64,000 bases of DNA from Pedobacter ghigonis (GTDB taxonomy: Bacteria; Bacteroidota; Bacteroidia; Sphingobacteriales; Sphingobacteriaceae). Each line of letters begins with the position of its first letter. The first letter of the stretch is position 1. Both the position numbers and the translations under genes were made by a program. The stretch is from assembly GCF_903166585.1 (NCBI RefSeq), contig NZ_CAESCM010000012.1, forward strand, positions 117,094-181,093, given 5' to 3'. Under the pieces are notes generated by a model. It did no database searches and was not told the DNA's origin. It saw only the letters and a program-made list of their open reading frames with translations. Below are positions 18,312 through 27,947 of the stretch, piece after piece.

Positions 18312-19256
18312 TTATTTTTTTAAATTCTTTAACATGTCAATTGTCAGTTTCGATAAATCGAACTCTGGTTTCCAGCCCCAGTCTTTAGCGGCATAGTTAT
18401 CATCAATAGAACGTGGCCAGCTGTTGGCAATTTGCTGGCGCGGATCTTTATCGGTGTAAGTTAAGGTAAAATCAGGAATATGCTTTCTGATCTCGGCAGC
18501 TAAAACCTCTGGTGTAAAGCTAACCCCTGCAAAATTATAGCTGCTGCGTACCGAAATCTGATCGGCAGGAGCATCCATCAATTCGATTGTACCACGGATG
18601 GCATCATCCATATACATCATCGGCAATTCGGTTTCGGCATTTAAGAAACTCTGGTAACTGCCTTTTTTAAGCGCATCGTGGAAAATGTGAATGGCATAAT
18701 CAGTAGTTCCACCTCCCGGTGCAGCTTTCCAGCTAATTAATCCCGGGTAACGGATACTGCGTACATCCAATCCATATTTCTGGTTATAATACTCGCACCA
18801 GCGTTCACCAGCCAGTTTACTGATACCATAAACCGTATTCGGATCCATTACACAATATTGCAAAGTATGATCTTTTGGCGAATTTGGTCCAAACACAGCA
18901 ATTGAGCTTGGCCAGTATACTTTTGCCGTTTTATATTCAAGCGCTAAATCCAATACATTTAGCAAACCGTTCATATTTAAATCCCAGGCTAATTTCGGGT
19001 TCTGCTCGCCCGTTGCCGATAATAATGCTGCCAGCAGGTAAACCTGCGTTGGCCTGTATTTGTGAAAAATGCCTTTGATCATTTCCTTATCAAGTACATT
19101 TACAAATTCGAACGGCGCAGAATTTTTGATATCGTAATCAGGCCTGCGAATATCGCATGCAACCACGTTATCATCGCCGTATATCTTACGCAAAGTGGTT
19201 ACCAATTCGGTACCAATCTGTCCGTTAGAGCCTAAAACAACAATTTTTTCCTGCAT
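18312..19256 (-). CDS. tdh: L-threonine 3-dehydrogenase, short-chain epimerase-like type
   Basis: 314 residues from the ATG at 19256; an upstream in-frame TTG at 19277 is less likely. The Rossmann motif is VLGSNGQIGTEL, Tyr/Lys catalysis is in YGISKLAGE, and PGGGTTDYA, RSSYNFAGVSFTP and DPRQQIANSWPRSIDDNYA follow. This pattern fits the NAD-dependent, UDP-galactose-epimerase-like threonine dehydrogenases found in Bacteroidota and psychrophiles. They turn threonine into 2-amino-3-ketobutyrate. The general extended-SDR call is certain; the exact substrate is well supported but rests on motif recall. Confidence 0.87.
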   Translation of the reverse strand: MQEKIVVLGSNGQIGTELVTTLRKIYGDDNVVACDIRRPDYDIKNSAPFEFVNVLDKEMIKGIFHKYRPTQVYLLAALLSATGEQNPKLAWDLNMNGLLNVLDLALEYKTAKVYWPSSIAVFGPNSPKDHTLQYCVMDPNTVYGISKLAGERWCEYYNQKYGLDVRSIRYPGLISWKAAPGGGTTDYAIHIFHDALKKGSYQSFLNAETELPMMYMDDAIRGTIELMDAPADQISVRSSYNFAGVSFTPEVLAAEIRKHIPDFTLTYTDKDPRQQIANSWPRSIDDNYAAKDWGWKPEFDLSKLTIDMLKNLKK

Positions 19257-19274
19257 ATTTTTTTTGAGATTGAG

Positions 19275-19307
19275 CAAAGTTAAAAAAATGAGATAAAAGG
19301 TGATAAA
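19275..19307 (-). promoter_or_regulatory. Promoter of the threonine dehydrogenase gene
   Basis: On the minus strand, TTTA (19307-19304), 21 nt, then TAACTTTG (19282-19275) match the Bacteroidota TTTG-N19-21-TAnnTTTG promoter. The predicted leader is only about 12 nt, which also supports the ATG at 19256. Confidence 0.55.
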
Positions 19308-19508
19308 TTATTTATACTTAGTAGGTAAGTTGGTTAACTGTTTAGCTGGATCAGGTTAATTGTTTAAATTGTATAAACTAGTTAACTGTGAATTGCAAAC
19401 TGCTTAGCTGGACTAATAAACTTTAAAGCATTTCAACAATAAAGCATTCCAACTTTAAAACTTAAAATTTATACATTTACGATACTTAGCCTACAATCAA
19501 ATAAACCA

Positions 19509-20069
19509 ATGATTCCTTTTGAGCCTGAAAGTTCTGATGATTTACTTCACCGTCTAAAATTGGGCGACAAGCAGGCTTACGAAAAAGTTTATTTCACCTA
19601 TAGTAAAGAGTTATTACTGGCTGCCTATAAAAAAACCGGCGATAAAGTAATTGCCGAAGAGCTGGTACAGAATATTTTTATCTCACTTTGGGAAAAACGT
19701 GCTGAAGCCAAAATCAATAACCTGCAGGCATATTTGTTCGGGGCTTTAAAACTAAGTGTAATTAACCACATCAGAAGTTTGGTGATGGAAAATAAGTATG
19801 TGCAATACCAAAGCCTTACCTACACCGAAGATCATCAGGATACCGCCAATTTAGTCGCGCTTCACGACCTTTCAGCCATTATCGAACAAGGCATCAATTC
19901 GCTCCCCGAAAAAACACAGGAAGTTTTCAGGCTCAGCCGCTACAAGCATCAATCTACCAAAGACATTTCGGCAGGATTAAACATTTCTGAAAAAGCTGTA
20001 GAATACCACATTACCCAGTCTATTAAAAGGATTAAAGAATACATTAAAAATTTTTACATCTTTTTATAG
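19509..20069 (+). CDS. ECF RNA polymerase sigma factor, FecI-like
   Basis: 186 residues. Region 2 is visible as LLHRLKLGDKQAYEKVYFTY, ending with AEELVQNIFISLWEKR. Region 4 has LPEKTQEVFRLSRY and the recognition helix KDISAGLNISEKAVEYHI. The size and layout are typical of Bacteroidota sigma-70 factors of the FecI group. The next gene encodes a FecR anti-sigma protein and the one after it a TonB receptor with an STN signalling domain. The three should form a surface-signalling circuit that switches on when the receptor is loaded. The 231-nt gap upstream is filled with TTAACTGTTTAGCTGG-like words and has a near-match box TACATTTA at 19472. Confidence 0.93.
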   Translation: MIPFEPESSDDLLHRLKLGDKQAYEKVYFTYSKELLLAAYKKTGDKVIAEELVQNIFISLWEKRAEAKINNLQAYLFGALKLSVINHIRSLVMENKYVQYQSLTYTEDHQDTANLVALHDLSAIIEQGINSLPEKTQEVFRLSRYKHQSTKDISAGLNISEKAVEYHITQSIKRIKEYIKNFYIFL

Positions 20070-20174
20070 CTGAATATCAGTTATTTATAAAATAATTTCA
20101 TTTTTCTGCACAGTTGCTTTAGGGTTTGCCCCCCGCTGTGTTACTTGTATATATAAAGCCAAATATTCTTTCTT

Positions 20175-21197
20175 ATGGATCAGAAATCATTCTACGATTT
20201 ATTAAGCCGTTATGAAAACGGAAATTGTACCGAAGCCGAAAAGCTTTGGGTTGATAAATGGTACCATAACATCAATAACAAGAATTTTAATGATTTGTCT
20301 TCAGCTGCACTCGATGAAATGCAGGCGAATACCTGGATTAGCATCAACAATATTGAACAACAACCAAAAACAGCCTTAAAAATTAAAAAGCTGTGGCCAA
20401 AGCTGGCTATTGCAGCATCAATAACCATTGCCTTTTTAATTGGAGGTTTATATTTTGTCCGTTACAATCCTGCTGAGCAAGCATTCATTAGCGAAAACAG
20501 CGACTTAAGCTTAATCAGCAAAACCAATGATACTGATCGTCCCATCATTATATCGCTTAGCGATTCAAGTACAGTAACACTTAAACCGCAGGCTAATATT
20601 CTTTATCCAAAGGTTTTTGCTGCCGGTAAAAGAACGGTTTATTTAAAAGGAACCGCTTTCTTTTCGGTAAGCAAAAACCCTAACAAACCTTTTTATGTGT
20701 ACAATCAAAAACTGGTTGTGCGTGTGCTGGGTACCAGCTTTTGGGTAAAATCATCTACAGACAAAATGCCTGCTCAGGTTGCCGTAAGAACCGGAAAAGT
20801 TCAGGTTCAGGAAAATGCCAAAAGTTCTCTTTTTGGTTTCTCAGCACAAAAACTGGCTAAACCCATTTTACTTACCCCCAACCAGAAAGGTATTTTTGCC
20901 GATCATAATTTAAAGAAAACTTTAGTAAGCAAACCCATTCCTTTGGCCGAGGCTTACAACGTGCCCACAAGTTTGAGTTATAACTTTAAAGAAGAAAGCA
21001 TCAAAGATATTTTCAAAACCTTATCTGAGGCTTACGGAATTGACATAAAATCTGATAACGAACAGATTTCCAATTACACCTTTACAGGAGATTTAACTAA
21101 AAAAGGGCTTTATGAGCAGCTCGACCTTATTTGCGGAACCATATCAAGCAAATATTATATCCAGGGAACCAGTATCGTGGTTTCGAATAAAAACTAA
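20175..21197 (+). CDS. FecR-family anti-sigma factor
   Basis: 340 residues. A cytoplasmic N-terminus (about 1-75) is followed by one membrane helix (LAIAASITIAFLIGGLYFV, about 78-97). The periplasmic FecR domain is seen in ISLSDSSTVTLKPQANILYP and RTVYLKGTAFFSVSKNPNKPF. A C-terminal DUF4974/STN-like region follows (YNFKEESIKDIFKTLSEAYGI). It should hold the sigma factor inactive until the receptor signals through its STN domain. It lies 105 nt after the sigma gene and 194 nt before the receptor gene. Confidence 0.93.
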   Translation: MDQKSFYDLLSRYENGNCTEAEKLWVDKWYHNINNKNFNDLSSAALDEMQANTWISINNIEQQPKTALKIKKLWPKLAIAASITIAFLIGGLYFVRYNPAEQAFISENSDLSLISKTNDTDRPIIISLSDSSTVTLKPQANILYPKVFAAGKRTVYLKGTAFFSVSKNPNKPFYVYNQKLVVRVLGTSFWVKSSTDKMPAQVAVRTGKVQVQENAKSSLFGFSAQKLAKPILLTPNQKGIFADHNLKKTLVSKPIPLAEAYNVPTSLSYNFKEESIKDIFKTLSEAYGIDIKSDNEQISNYTFTGDLTKKGLYEQLDLICGTISSKYYIQGTSIVVSNKN

Positions 21198-21391
21198 CCA
21201 AATATATAAAAACGATGAACAAGAACCACAACACCAACAGCCCGTAACCGCGGCCCGATTTTCCATAATATTTTTCTAAAAAACAAAGCCGACAATGTGG
21301 GGCATTGCCGGCGAGCTAAATACAAAGAAATGTATTCATGGTATTCCTATGTCCAATAAATCCAATCATTTAATGAACAATAACCAAATTT
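21198..21391 (+). other. Leader region of the TonB receptor gene
   Basis: The gap holds a hairpin (GCCGACAATG / CATTGCCGGC, 21288-21312) without a T-tract, and a short reading frame MNKNHNTNSP (21214-21246) rich in Asn. Whether the peptide is made is unknown. Confidence 0.35.
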
Positions 21392-24322
21392 ATGAAAAAA
21401 AATCAACTTATTTCGCTGGCGATATATGCAATGAGAGTTTCGATTTACCAAATACTTGCAATAATTATTTTTACCTGTGCTGCATTCGCTAAAAATGTAG
21501 GCGCCCAGGAATTCCTGAATAAACCTATTTCGATCAAAGCCGATCAAACCGATATTAAAACCATTATTGAAAAAACGGAGCTGCTTGCCAATGTAAAGTT
21601 TGTGTACAGCCCTCAATTAATCAACTCCGACAGGAAAATTTCTGTCAACGTAGTCAACCAAAAACTTAAATACTTTCTTGAGAATTCGCTAAAGCGTTAT
21701 GACGTGGGATATAGGATAGTTAAAGATCAGATTCTGCTCTATTCTATTCCCGCCAATAACAACCTGGCATTATTAAAGGCTTTTGAAGGTATAGTTACCG
21801 GTAAAGTTACCGACAGCAAGGGCACCCCTATTCCGGGAGTATCTGTTACAGTAAAAGGGAAAAGCATTGGTACTACAACTGATGAGAATGGTGCTTTCGC
21901 GTTAAAAGGCCTCACCGTTGATAGTCGCGTACTGGTAGTAAGATATGTAGGTTATATTTCTAAAGAAGTAAACCTATCTGCAGGCAATGCCGATGAAAAC
22001 CTGAACATCAGTTTATCAGAAGATAACCTACAATTAGAGAGTGTGATGGTAACTGGCGGTAACCCGAAGAAAAAACTGGAAAGCAGCGTGGCCCTTACCT
22101 CGGTAAGCAATAAGGATATTACCAACAGGGCTCCTTTAAACAGTACCGATTTATTAAAAGCAATACCGGGTTTAACGGTTGAAAGTACAGGTGGCGACGG
22201 GCCGGGTAACGTTTGGGTAAGGGGCTTTCCGCAACAGGGAGGTTATATTTTCCTGGGAATTCAGGAAGATGGATTACCGCTTTTGCCAACAGGATTCAAC
22301 ACCAATCCATCTGTAGATCAATACTATAAAACAGATTTAACCATTCAGAATATCGAAGCCGTTAGAGGTGGTAATGCCTCAATCATTCAGGCCAATACCC
22401 CTGGAGCTGTGGTTAATAACCTCAGCTACGTAGGTGCCGATAAACAATATGGTCAGTTTAAATTTACTACTGGTTTTTCGCAAGGCTTATACCGCTTTGA
22501 TGGCAATACGGGTGGAAAAATAAACGACCAGATTAAATACAACATCGGAGGTTTTTACCGTACCGATAATGGCGTAGTAGATCAGGGTTTTAATCCGGCC
22601 AACCAGGGTGGACAAATTAAAGGCAACATGACTTTTAATTTCAAGAACAACAAAGGTTTTATCCGCCTTTACGGAAAATACCTGAATGATAAAGTTCAGT
22701 TTTTGTTAACCAGTTACTATCCTTACGATGGTACCGGCAAACCAACCACTTACCGCGATTACGATATGGCTTCACAATCTATCGTTCCGCTACAAACCGA
22801 ATGGAGTTACAACGATCCGGCAACCGGCAACCACAACTTTAGTTTAACAGATGGTATCCATACCAAATTAGGATCAGCAGGTTTTCAATTCAACTACCTA
22901 ACCGATGGAGGTTGGCAGATTGTTAACAATTTCCGTTATCAAAATACCCATACCAATTCTACTTATACTGTTCCAGCCGGAATTGCAGCGAGAACTGCAG
23001 CTACCCCCTATTATTATCCGGGTGGTGCCGCAGCACCTTTTGTTACCGGCGATTATGTAATTACTTCATCGGCCAATGGGCAAATCAATAGTGATGTGCA
23101 GCTTGTAAATTACCTGGATTTAAAGAAAACCATTAAAAACCATAGTTTAGGTATAGGTGCTGGCATCCATCAGTATAACCGCGATGATTTACGCTATGCT
23201 TTCCGTTCATTCTCAGAGTTTAAAGAGCATCCGAGTATCTTATTGCAATCGCCAACTGCTGCTGAGCGAACAATCCAAACTAAAAACACTTTTATTGGCG
23301 ATACCAGAACATTATCTGCATATGCTAGTGATGAGATTAAAATTTCGGAGCAATGGCGCTTAGATATTGGCGCAAGGATCGATAACCAAAATGTAAAAGG
23401 CGATAGACCATATTACGCTTTAAATGCAAACGGCACCGTAAACACAACTGCAGCCGCTACCTCAACAATATTAGGTTATACCGCCTACGATGAAACCTTA
23501 ACCAACTGGTCGGCCTCTTTGGGAGCAAACTATAAAATAAACAATACTGCCAGCATTTTTGCAAGAGCTACAAAAGCTTATAACGCACCTAACATTGGCG
23601 ATTATAATGCAGCAGCCTATAATGCGGCGAACATTAAAAAACGTCCGGTTTATTTAGGTGAGATTGGTTTTAAATATGCCAAAAACAACCTGGCTATTTT
23701 TGCTTCAGGAAGTTACTCGGCCATTAAAAATGTATCGTTAACCATCAATGTGCCAACAACAGCGGCAGGCACGCAGGCCCTGGTGGCTTTTGGTTCTACC
23801 CGTACCTGGAGTGCCGAATATGAAGTATCGTATAAAATTGCCAAACCATTGAGCTTACGCTTAACCGGAACATTACAGGATTCTAAATACACCGATTACG
23901 AAGCATCAACCAAAGGAAATGCAGCGGTACTTGCCGAATTTGGAGATCGCGTTTACAGCTTTACCGGTAAAAGAACCGAACGCGTTCCGGTTTTAAACAC
24001 CGAGCTTGGTGCCAATTACGATTATAAAAACTTTAACTTATATGTAGCTGCAAATTATGTAGGCAGCCGTTTCACCTCGCCAAGCGATAGCTACAGGCTA
24101 CCTGCGTACGTAGTAATGAAAGCGGGTGCAGGGTACAATTTCACTAAAAAAGTTTCAATAAGATTTTGGGCAGACAACCTGTTAAATGCAAAAGTGTTGA
24201 CAGAGGGCGATGTTCGCGGAGATCAGTTCAGAGATTTCTCGGCCGTAACCCCTGGCACATTAATGATTGGCAGAACATTACTTCAACGTACTTTCTGGGG
24301 ATCATTGGCTTATTCATTCTAA
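21392..24322 (+). CDS. STN-domain TonB-dependent outer-membrane receptor (FecA-like)
   Basis: 976 residues. After the signal region (about 1-38) comes an STN/secretin-type signalling domain (about 45-110; IKTIIEKTELLANVKFVY, NSLKRYDVGYRIVKDQI). A carboxypeptidase-regulatory-like domain (about 115-200; GKVTDSKGTPIPGVSVTVKG), a plug (about 210-330) and a 22-strand-type barrel ending TFWGSLAYSF follow. STN receptors signal to a FecR/FecI pair, which lies directly upstream. No SusD partner is present, so it is not a classical PUL pair. The ligand is unknown; the enzymes downstream suggest a glycoside, but iron complexes cannot be excluded. A terminator follows 6 nt after the stop. Confidence 0.9.
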   Translation: MKKNQLISLAIYAMRVSIYQILAIIIFTCAAFAKNVGAQEFLNKPISIKADQTDIKTIIEKTELLANVKFVYSPQLINSDRKISVNVVNQKLKYFLENSLKRYDVGYRIVKDQILLYSIPANNNLALLKAFEGIVTGKVTDSKGTPIPGVSVTVKGKSIGTTTDENGAFALKGLTVDSRVLVVRYVGYISKEVNLSAGNADENLNISLSEDNLQLESVMVTGGNPKKKLESSVALTSVSNKDITNRAPLNSTDLLKAIPGLTVESTGGDGPGNVWVRGFPQQGGYIFLGIQEDGLPLLPTGFNTNPSVDQYYKTDLTIQNIEAVRGGNASIIQANTPGAVVNNLSYVGADKQYGQFKFTTGFSQGLYRFDGNTGGKINDQIKYNIGGFYRTDNGVVDQGFNPANQGGQIKGNMTFNFKNNKGFIRLYGKYLNDKVQFLLTSYYPYDGTGKPTTYRDYDMASQSIVPLQTEWSYNDPATGNHNFSLTDGIHTKLGSAGFQFNYLTDGGWQIVNNFRYQNTHTNSTYTVPAGIAARTAATPYYYPGGAAAPFVTGDYVITSSANGQINSDVQLVNYLDLKKTIKNHSLGIGAGIHQYNRDDLRYAFRSFSEFKEHPSILLQSPTAAERTIQTKNTFIGDTRTLSAYASDEIKISEQWRLDIGARIDNQNVKGDRPYYALNANGTVNTTAAATSTILGYTAYDETLTNWSASLGANYKINNTASIFARATKAYNAPNIGDYNAAAYNAANIKKRPVYLGEIGFKYAKNNLAIFASGSYSAIKNVSLTINVPTTAAGTQALVAFGSTRTWSAEYEVSYKIAKPLSLRLTGTLQDSKYTDYEASTKGNAAVLAEFGDRVYSFTGKRTERVPVLNTELGANYDYKNFNLYVAANYVGSRFTSPSDSYRLPAYVVMKAGAGYNFTKKVSIRFWADNLLNAKVLTEGDVRGDQFRDFSAVTPGTLMIGRTLLQRTFWGSLAYSF

Positions 24323-24328
24323 CAAATA

Positions 24329-24357
24329 AAACCGGAGTTTACGCTCCGGTTTTTTTA
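24329..24357 (+). terminator. Terminator after the TonB receptor
   Basis: A perfect 9-bp stem, AAACCGGAG / CTCCGGTTT, is followed by a T tract. The next gene starts only 14 nt beyond, so that gene depends on read-through or a very short promoter region. Confidence 0.85.
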
Positions 24358-24370
24358 ATTCTAAAACATC

Positions 24371-25276
24371 ATGACAACAAGAAGATCATTTTTACAAAAG
24401 GTAAGCTTAGCTGGTGCAGCAGCCTTTTTAAATCCATCAGTTATTACATCGGCTTTAGCCCAACCCGCAAAACTTTCGAAAATCGGCATCGGCTTGTTTA
24501 CTTTGCGTGAACAGTTAACTGCCGATGTTAAGGCAACCATAGCACAAGTAGCCAGCATTGGCTATAACCAGGTAGAAACTTATTATGGCTATCCCGGCAA
24601 ATATGAAGTAAAAGGCTTTTGGGGCCTGGAAGCCAGAGATTTTAATGCACTATTAAAAGCTAACGGGCTCACTTCGCCCAGCGGACACTACAATGTAACC
24701 GAATTTCTTTCTACCGGTGATGATAAAGTATTAAAATCGCACATCGAAACCGCAGCTACAGTTAGCCAGAAATACTTTGTCATCCCCGCACTACCAACCG
24801 ATATCAGAACCAATGGAACATTAGACGATTACAAGCGTATGGCTGCAAAATTTAACCAGGTTGCAGAACTTTGCCAAAAATCGGGTTTAAAATTAGCCTA
24901 CCATAACCACAACTTCGAGTTTAAAGTACAGGAAAATAACCTTACGGGCTATGATATTTTATTAAATGAAACTGAGGCGAAGCTAGTGGGTTTTGAACTC
25001 GATATTTTTTGGGCAGTAAATGCAGGCTTAAACCCTGTTGATCTGTTTAAGAAAAATCCCGGCCGTTATAAAATGTTTCATGTTAAGGATATGGATAAAA
25101 CAGATAAAGCAGTATTTACCGAAGTAGGCTCGGGCAGAATAGATTTCAGGTCTGTTTTTGCAGCTTCAAAACTGGCCGGTGTAGATTATATTTTTACCGA
25201 ACAAGACCTGATTAAAAAAGCACCTTTTGAAAGTATAACAGAAAGCTACAATTACATTAAAAAGAACCTGCTTTAA
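24371..25276 (+). CDS. Tat-type sugar phosphate isomerase/epimerase-family TIM barrel, copy 1
   Basis: 301 residues. The N-terminus TTRRSFLQKVSLAGAAAF is a twin-arginine signal. The AP-endonuclease-2-like barrel begins at KIGIGLFTLREQL. Probable metal ligands lie in YHNHNFEF, FELDIFWAV, MFHVKDMD and FTEQD. It is a paralogue of the proteins at 35163 and 36049; its fourth ligand block is FTEQD where they have VEHET. Related TIM barrels act as lyases on 3-keto-glycosides in the Bacteroides and Agrobacterium alternative pathway, and that role fits the context (inference). It stands apart from the following operon by 281 nt. Confidence 0.85.
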   Translation: MTTRRSFLQKVSLAGAAAFLNPSVITSALAQPAKLSKIGIGLFTLREQLTADVKATIAQVASIGYNQVETYYGYPGKYEVKGFWGLEARDFNALLKANGLTSPSGHYNVTEFLSTGDDKVLKSHIETAATVSQKYFVIPALPTDIRTNGTLDDYKRMAAKFNQVAELCQKSGLKLAYHNHNFEFKVQENNLTGYDILLNETEAKLVGFELDIFWAVNAGLNPVDLFKKNPGRYKMFHVKDMDKTDKAVFTEVGSGRIDFRSVFAASKLAGVDYIFTEQDLIKKAPFESITESYNYIKKNLL

Positions 25277-25557
25277 ATCCACAATTTCTGCCAAAATTAA
25301 GCCCGCTAAAAATTCACTGGTAAATAATACTTTCATCATCACTAAATGTACTTTTTACACCAAGTAAATTAAGCATAAAAAATGGCTCAAACGCGGTTTA
25401 AACACACAAAAACAGCATTATTTAGAATAATTATCCGGAGTAACAATTACGTTGCGTATCAATAATTTAACGGTATAACCTTAATGTTTCCATTATATTT
25501 TTTCTAATATTACTCATTCAACACATAACATAACCAATATATAAAACCATAAATACG
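25277..25557 (+). promoter_or_regulatory. Probable control region of the GMC operon
   Basis: No gene is visible in these 281 nt. A loose inverted repeat AAAC-GCG-GTTT lies near 25389. No clean TAnnTTTG box was seen. As the longest gap inside the cluster, it is the likeliest promoter site. Confidence 0.4.
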
Positions 25558-26142
25558 ATGCATAGAAGAGAAGCACTCAAAAACGTTGCATTTTTGCTGG
25601 GAGGAGCAATCTCAGCAAGCACAATGGGCGTTTTATTTGAAAGTTTTACGCTCCCGGAAAACGAAAAAAACTTCGTACAGTATTCTATTGAGGATGAGAA
25701 GATTTTTGCTGAATTTGCTGATATCATTGTTCCAACTACCCAGTCATCTGCTGGTGCCAAAGCTGCCGGATTAGGTAAGTTTATACCGATGATGATGAAA
25801 GATTGTTACCCTGCTGCCATGCAAACTTCTTTTGCAAATGGATTTAAAGCCCTTCAGGCTAAATCGATGAAAGATTTCGGAAAAAGCTACATCACCTTAA
25901 CCCTTGCCGACCGCAAAAAGTTAATGGCTGATTTAAGAACCATTGCGATTGCACAGAAAGAAACCAAATCAGAAGACAACAAAGATTTAGCTTATTTCTT
26001 CATTACCGCACGCGATTTAACTTTGCTGGGTTATTACTCATCCGAAATTGGTTGCACCAAAGCAAGAGCCTATGTTCTTGTTCCAGGCCGTTATGATGGC
26101 AATACTACCTTAAAGCCAGGCCAAAAATCATGGGCTACCTAA
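25558..26142 (+). CDS. Gluconate 2-dehydrogenase subunit 3-family protein
   Basis: 194 residues. The start MHRREALKNVAFLLGGAISAS is a twin-arginine-like signal, given here as RREALKNVAFLLGG. The mature part resembles the small (gamma) subunit of FAD-dependent gluconate and sugar dehydrogenases (IEDEKIFAEFADIIVPTT, KMMKDCYP-like MMMKDCYP, ARDLTLLGYYSSEIG). In such complexes this subunit carries the Tat signal and exports the GMC flavoprotein, which has none. The next gene encodes exactly that GMC partner, nearly overlapping. Expected location: periplasm, membrane-associated. Confidence 0.88.
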   Translation: MHRREALKNVAFLLGGAISASTMGVLFESFTLPENEKNFVQYSIEDEKIFAEFADIIVPTTQSSAGAKAAGLGKFIPMMMKDCYPAAMQTSFANGFKALQAKSMKDFGKSYITLTLADRKKLMADLRTIAIAQKETKSEDNKDLAYFFITARDLTLLGYYSSEIGCTKARAYVLVPGRYDGNTTLKPGQKSWAT

Positions 26143-26165
26143 CATCAAAACAACGACAAAACATC

Positions 26166-27866
26166 ATGAATTTAAATACAAATTTAAAAGCAGAAAATAC
26201 TTACGATGCTATTGTTATAGGATCGGGGATTAGTGGCGGCTGGGCTGCAAAAGAACTTACCGAAAAGGGTTTACGTGTTTTGATGCTCGAAAGAGGGATG
26301 AACATTGAACACATTACGGGTTATGAAACCGCAATGAAAAATCCATGGGATTTTAAACATGCAGGTAAATTAACTGAAGAGCAAAAACGTACCCACCCGG
26401 TACAAAAAAGAGATTACCCTTACCAGGAAGCGAACGAAAAATGGTGGGTAAACGATTTGGAATGCCCATATACAGAAGATAAACGTTTCGATTGGTACCG
26501 TGGTTTCCATGTGGGTGGTAAATCGCTAATGTGGGGCCGTCAGAGCTACCGTTTAAGCGATCATAACTTCGAAGATAACGCAAGAGACGGTCACGGAAGC
26601 GACTGGCCACTTCGTTATGCCGAGCTTTCGCCATGGTACGATTATGCCGAGCGTTTTGCAGGTATCAGTGGTTCTAACGAAAACTGGCCAACCTGTCCGG
26701 ATGGACAGTTTTTACCCCCAATGGATTTAAACATTGTTGAAAAATCGGTAAAAGCACGTATAGAAGAACATTACAAAAGAGAACGGATTATGATGATTGG
26801 CCGTGTGGCTAACCTTACCGTTCCGCATAAAGGCCGTGGCAATTGCCAGTACAGAAATTTATGTAGCCGCGGTTGTCCGTTTGGTGCATATTTCAGTACG
26901 CAATCTTCTACCCTGCCTGCTGCTATGGCTACTAAACGTTTAACGTTAAGGCCATACTCTATTGTAAACCACATTATTTACGATAAAGACACCAAAAAAG
27001 CTAAAGGTGTAATGGTTATTGATGCGCAAACCAACAAAACAATGGAGTTTTATGCCAAAATTGTTTTTGTAAATGGTTCTACTTTAGGTTCTACTTTTAT
27101 CTTGTTAAACTCTACTTCCGAGGCTCATCCAAATGGTTTGGGTAATGGCAGCGGTCAGTTAGGGCACAACTTAATGGATCACCACTTCCGTTGTGGTGCA
27201 TCGGGCGAGGCTGAAGGTTTCGACGATAAATACACCTATGGCCGTCGTGCAAATGGTATTTACATTCCAAGGTATCAAAACATCGGAAACGATAAACGCG
27301 ATTATTTACGTGGTTTCGGTTATCAGGGAGGTGCAAGCAGAAGCAACTGGCAAAATGATGTGGCCGAGTTATCATTCGGAGCAGATCTGAAAGAAAAAAT
27401 GACCAAACCAGGCAAATGGAGCATGGGCTTGGGTGGTTTCGGAGAGATGTTGCCATATTACGAAAACAAGGTTTACATTGATAAAACCAAAAAAGATAAA
27501 TGGGGACAACCGGTATTGGCCATTGATTGCGAATACAAAGAAAACGAGAAAAAAATGCGTACGGATATGATGAATGATGCTGCTGAAATGTTAGAAAAAG
27601 CAGGCATGAAAAACATCAAAACCTACGATAATGGTTGCTATCCGGGTATGGCCATTCACGAAATGGGTACTGCCAGAATGGGTAACGATCCAAAAACGTC
27701 GGTACTGAACAAATGGAACCAGATGCATGAGGTGAATAACGTTTTCGTAACCGATGGATCATGTATGCCATCTATCGCCTGCCAAAACCCATCGTTAACA
27801 TTTATGGCGCTAACAGCGCGTGCGGCAGATTACGCAGTAAAAGAATTAAAGAAAAAGAATATCTAG
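26166..27866 (+). CDS. GMC-family FAD oxidoreductase (sugar/glycoside dehydrogenase large subunit)
   Basis: 566 residues from the ATG at 26166; an earlier in-frame ATG at 26130 overlaps the previous gene and adds 12 residues of poor character. The FAD-binding motif is DAIVIGSGISGGWAAKEL. CQYRNLCSRGCPFGA is typical of this GMC subgroup. The C-terminal part has AIHEMGTARMG and NPSLTFMALTARAADYA. No signal peptide is present; export would rely on the subunit-3 protein upstream. With a cytochrome c also encoded nearby, it probably oxidises a hydroxyl of a sugar or glycoside in the periplasm, plausibly C3-OH (inference), passing electrons to the respiratory chain. Confidence 0.92.
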   Translation: MNLNTNLKAENTYDAIVIGSGISGGWAAKELTEKGLRVLMLERGMNIEHITGYETAMKNPWDFKHAGKLTEEQKRTHPVQKRDYPYQEANEKWWVNDLECPYTEDKRFDWYRGFHVGGKSLMWGRQSYRLSDHNFEDNARDGHGSDWPLRYAELSPWYDYAERFAGISGSNENWPTCPDGQFLPPMDLNIVEKSVKARIEEHYKRERIMMIGRVANLTVPHKGRGNCQYRNLCSRGCPFGAYFSTQSSTLPAAMATKRLTLRPYSIVNHIIYDKDTKKAKGVMVIDAQTNKTMEFYAKIVFVNGSTLGSTFILLNSTSEAHPNGLGNGSGQLGHNLMDHHFRCGASGEAEGFDDKYTYGRRANGIYIPRYQNIGNDKRDYLRGFGYQGGASRSNWQNDVAELSFGADLKEKMTKPGKWSMGLGGFGEMLPYYENKVYIDKTKKDKWGQPVLAIDCEYKENEKKMRTDMMNDAAEMLEKAGMKNIKTYDNGCYPGMAIHEMGTARMGNDPKTSVLNKWNQMHEVNNVFVTDGSCMPSIACQNPSLTFMALTARAADYAVKELKKKNI

Positions 27867-27935
27867 AAAGGTTTAAGGTGAAAGGTTTAAGGTATAAGGT
27901 AAATATCCCTATGCCTTAAGCCTTTTACCCTATTC
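27867..27935. repeat. Iterated-word spacer after the GMC gene
   Basis: Directly after the stop codon come repeats of AAGGTTTAAGGTGAAAGG and AAGGTATAAGGT, then the inverse word CCTTAAGCCTTTTACC. Similar spacers occur elsewhere in the window. Confidence 0.6.
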
Positions 27936-27947
27936 CCCATACTCAAC

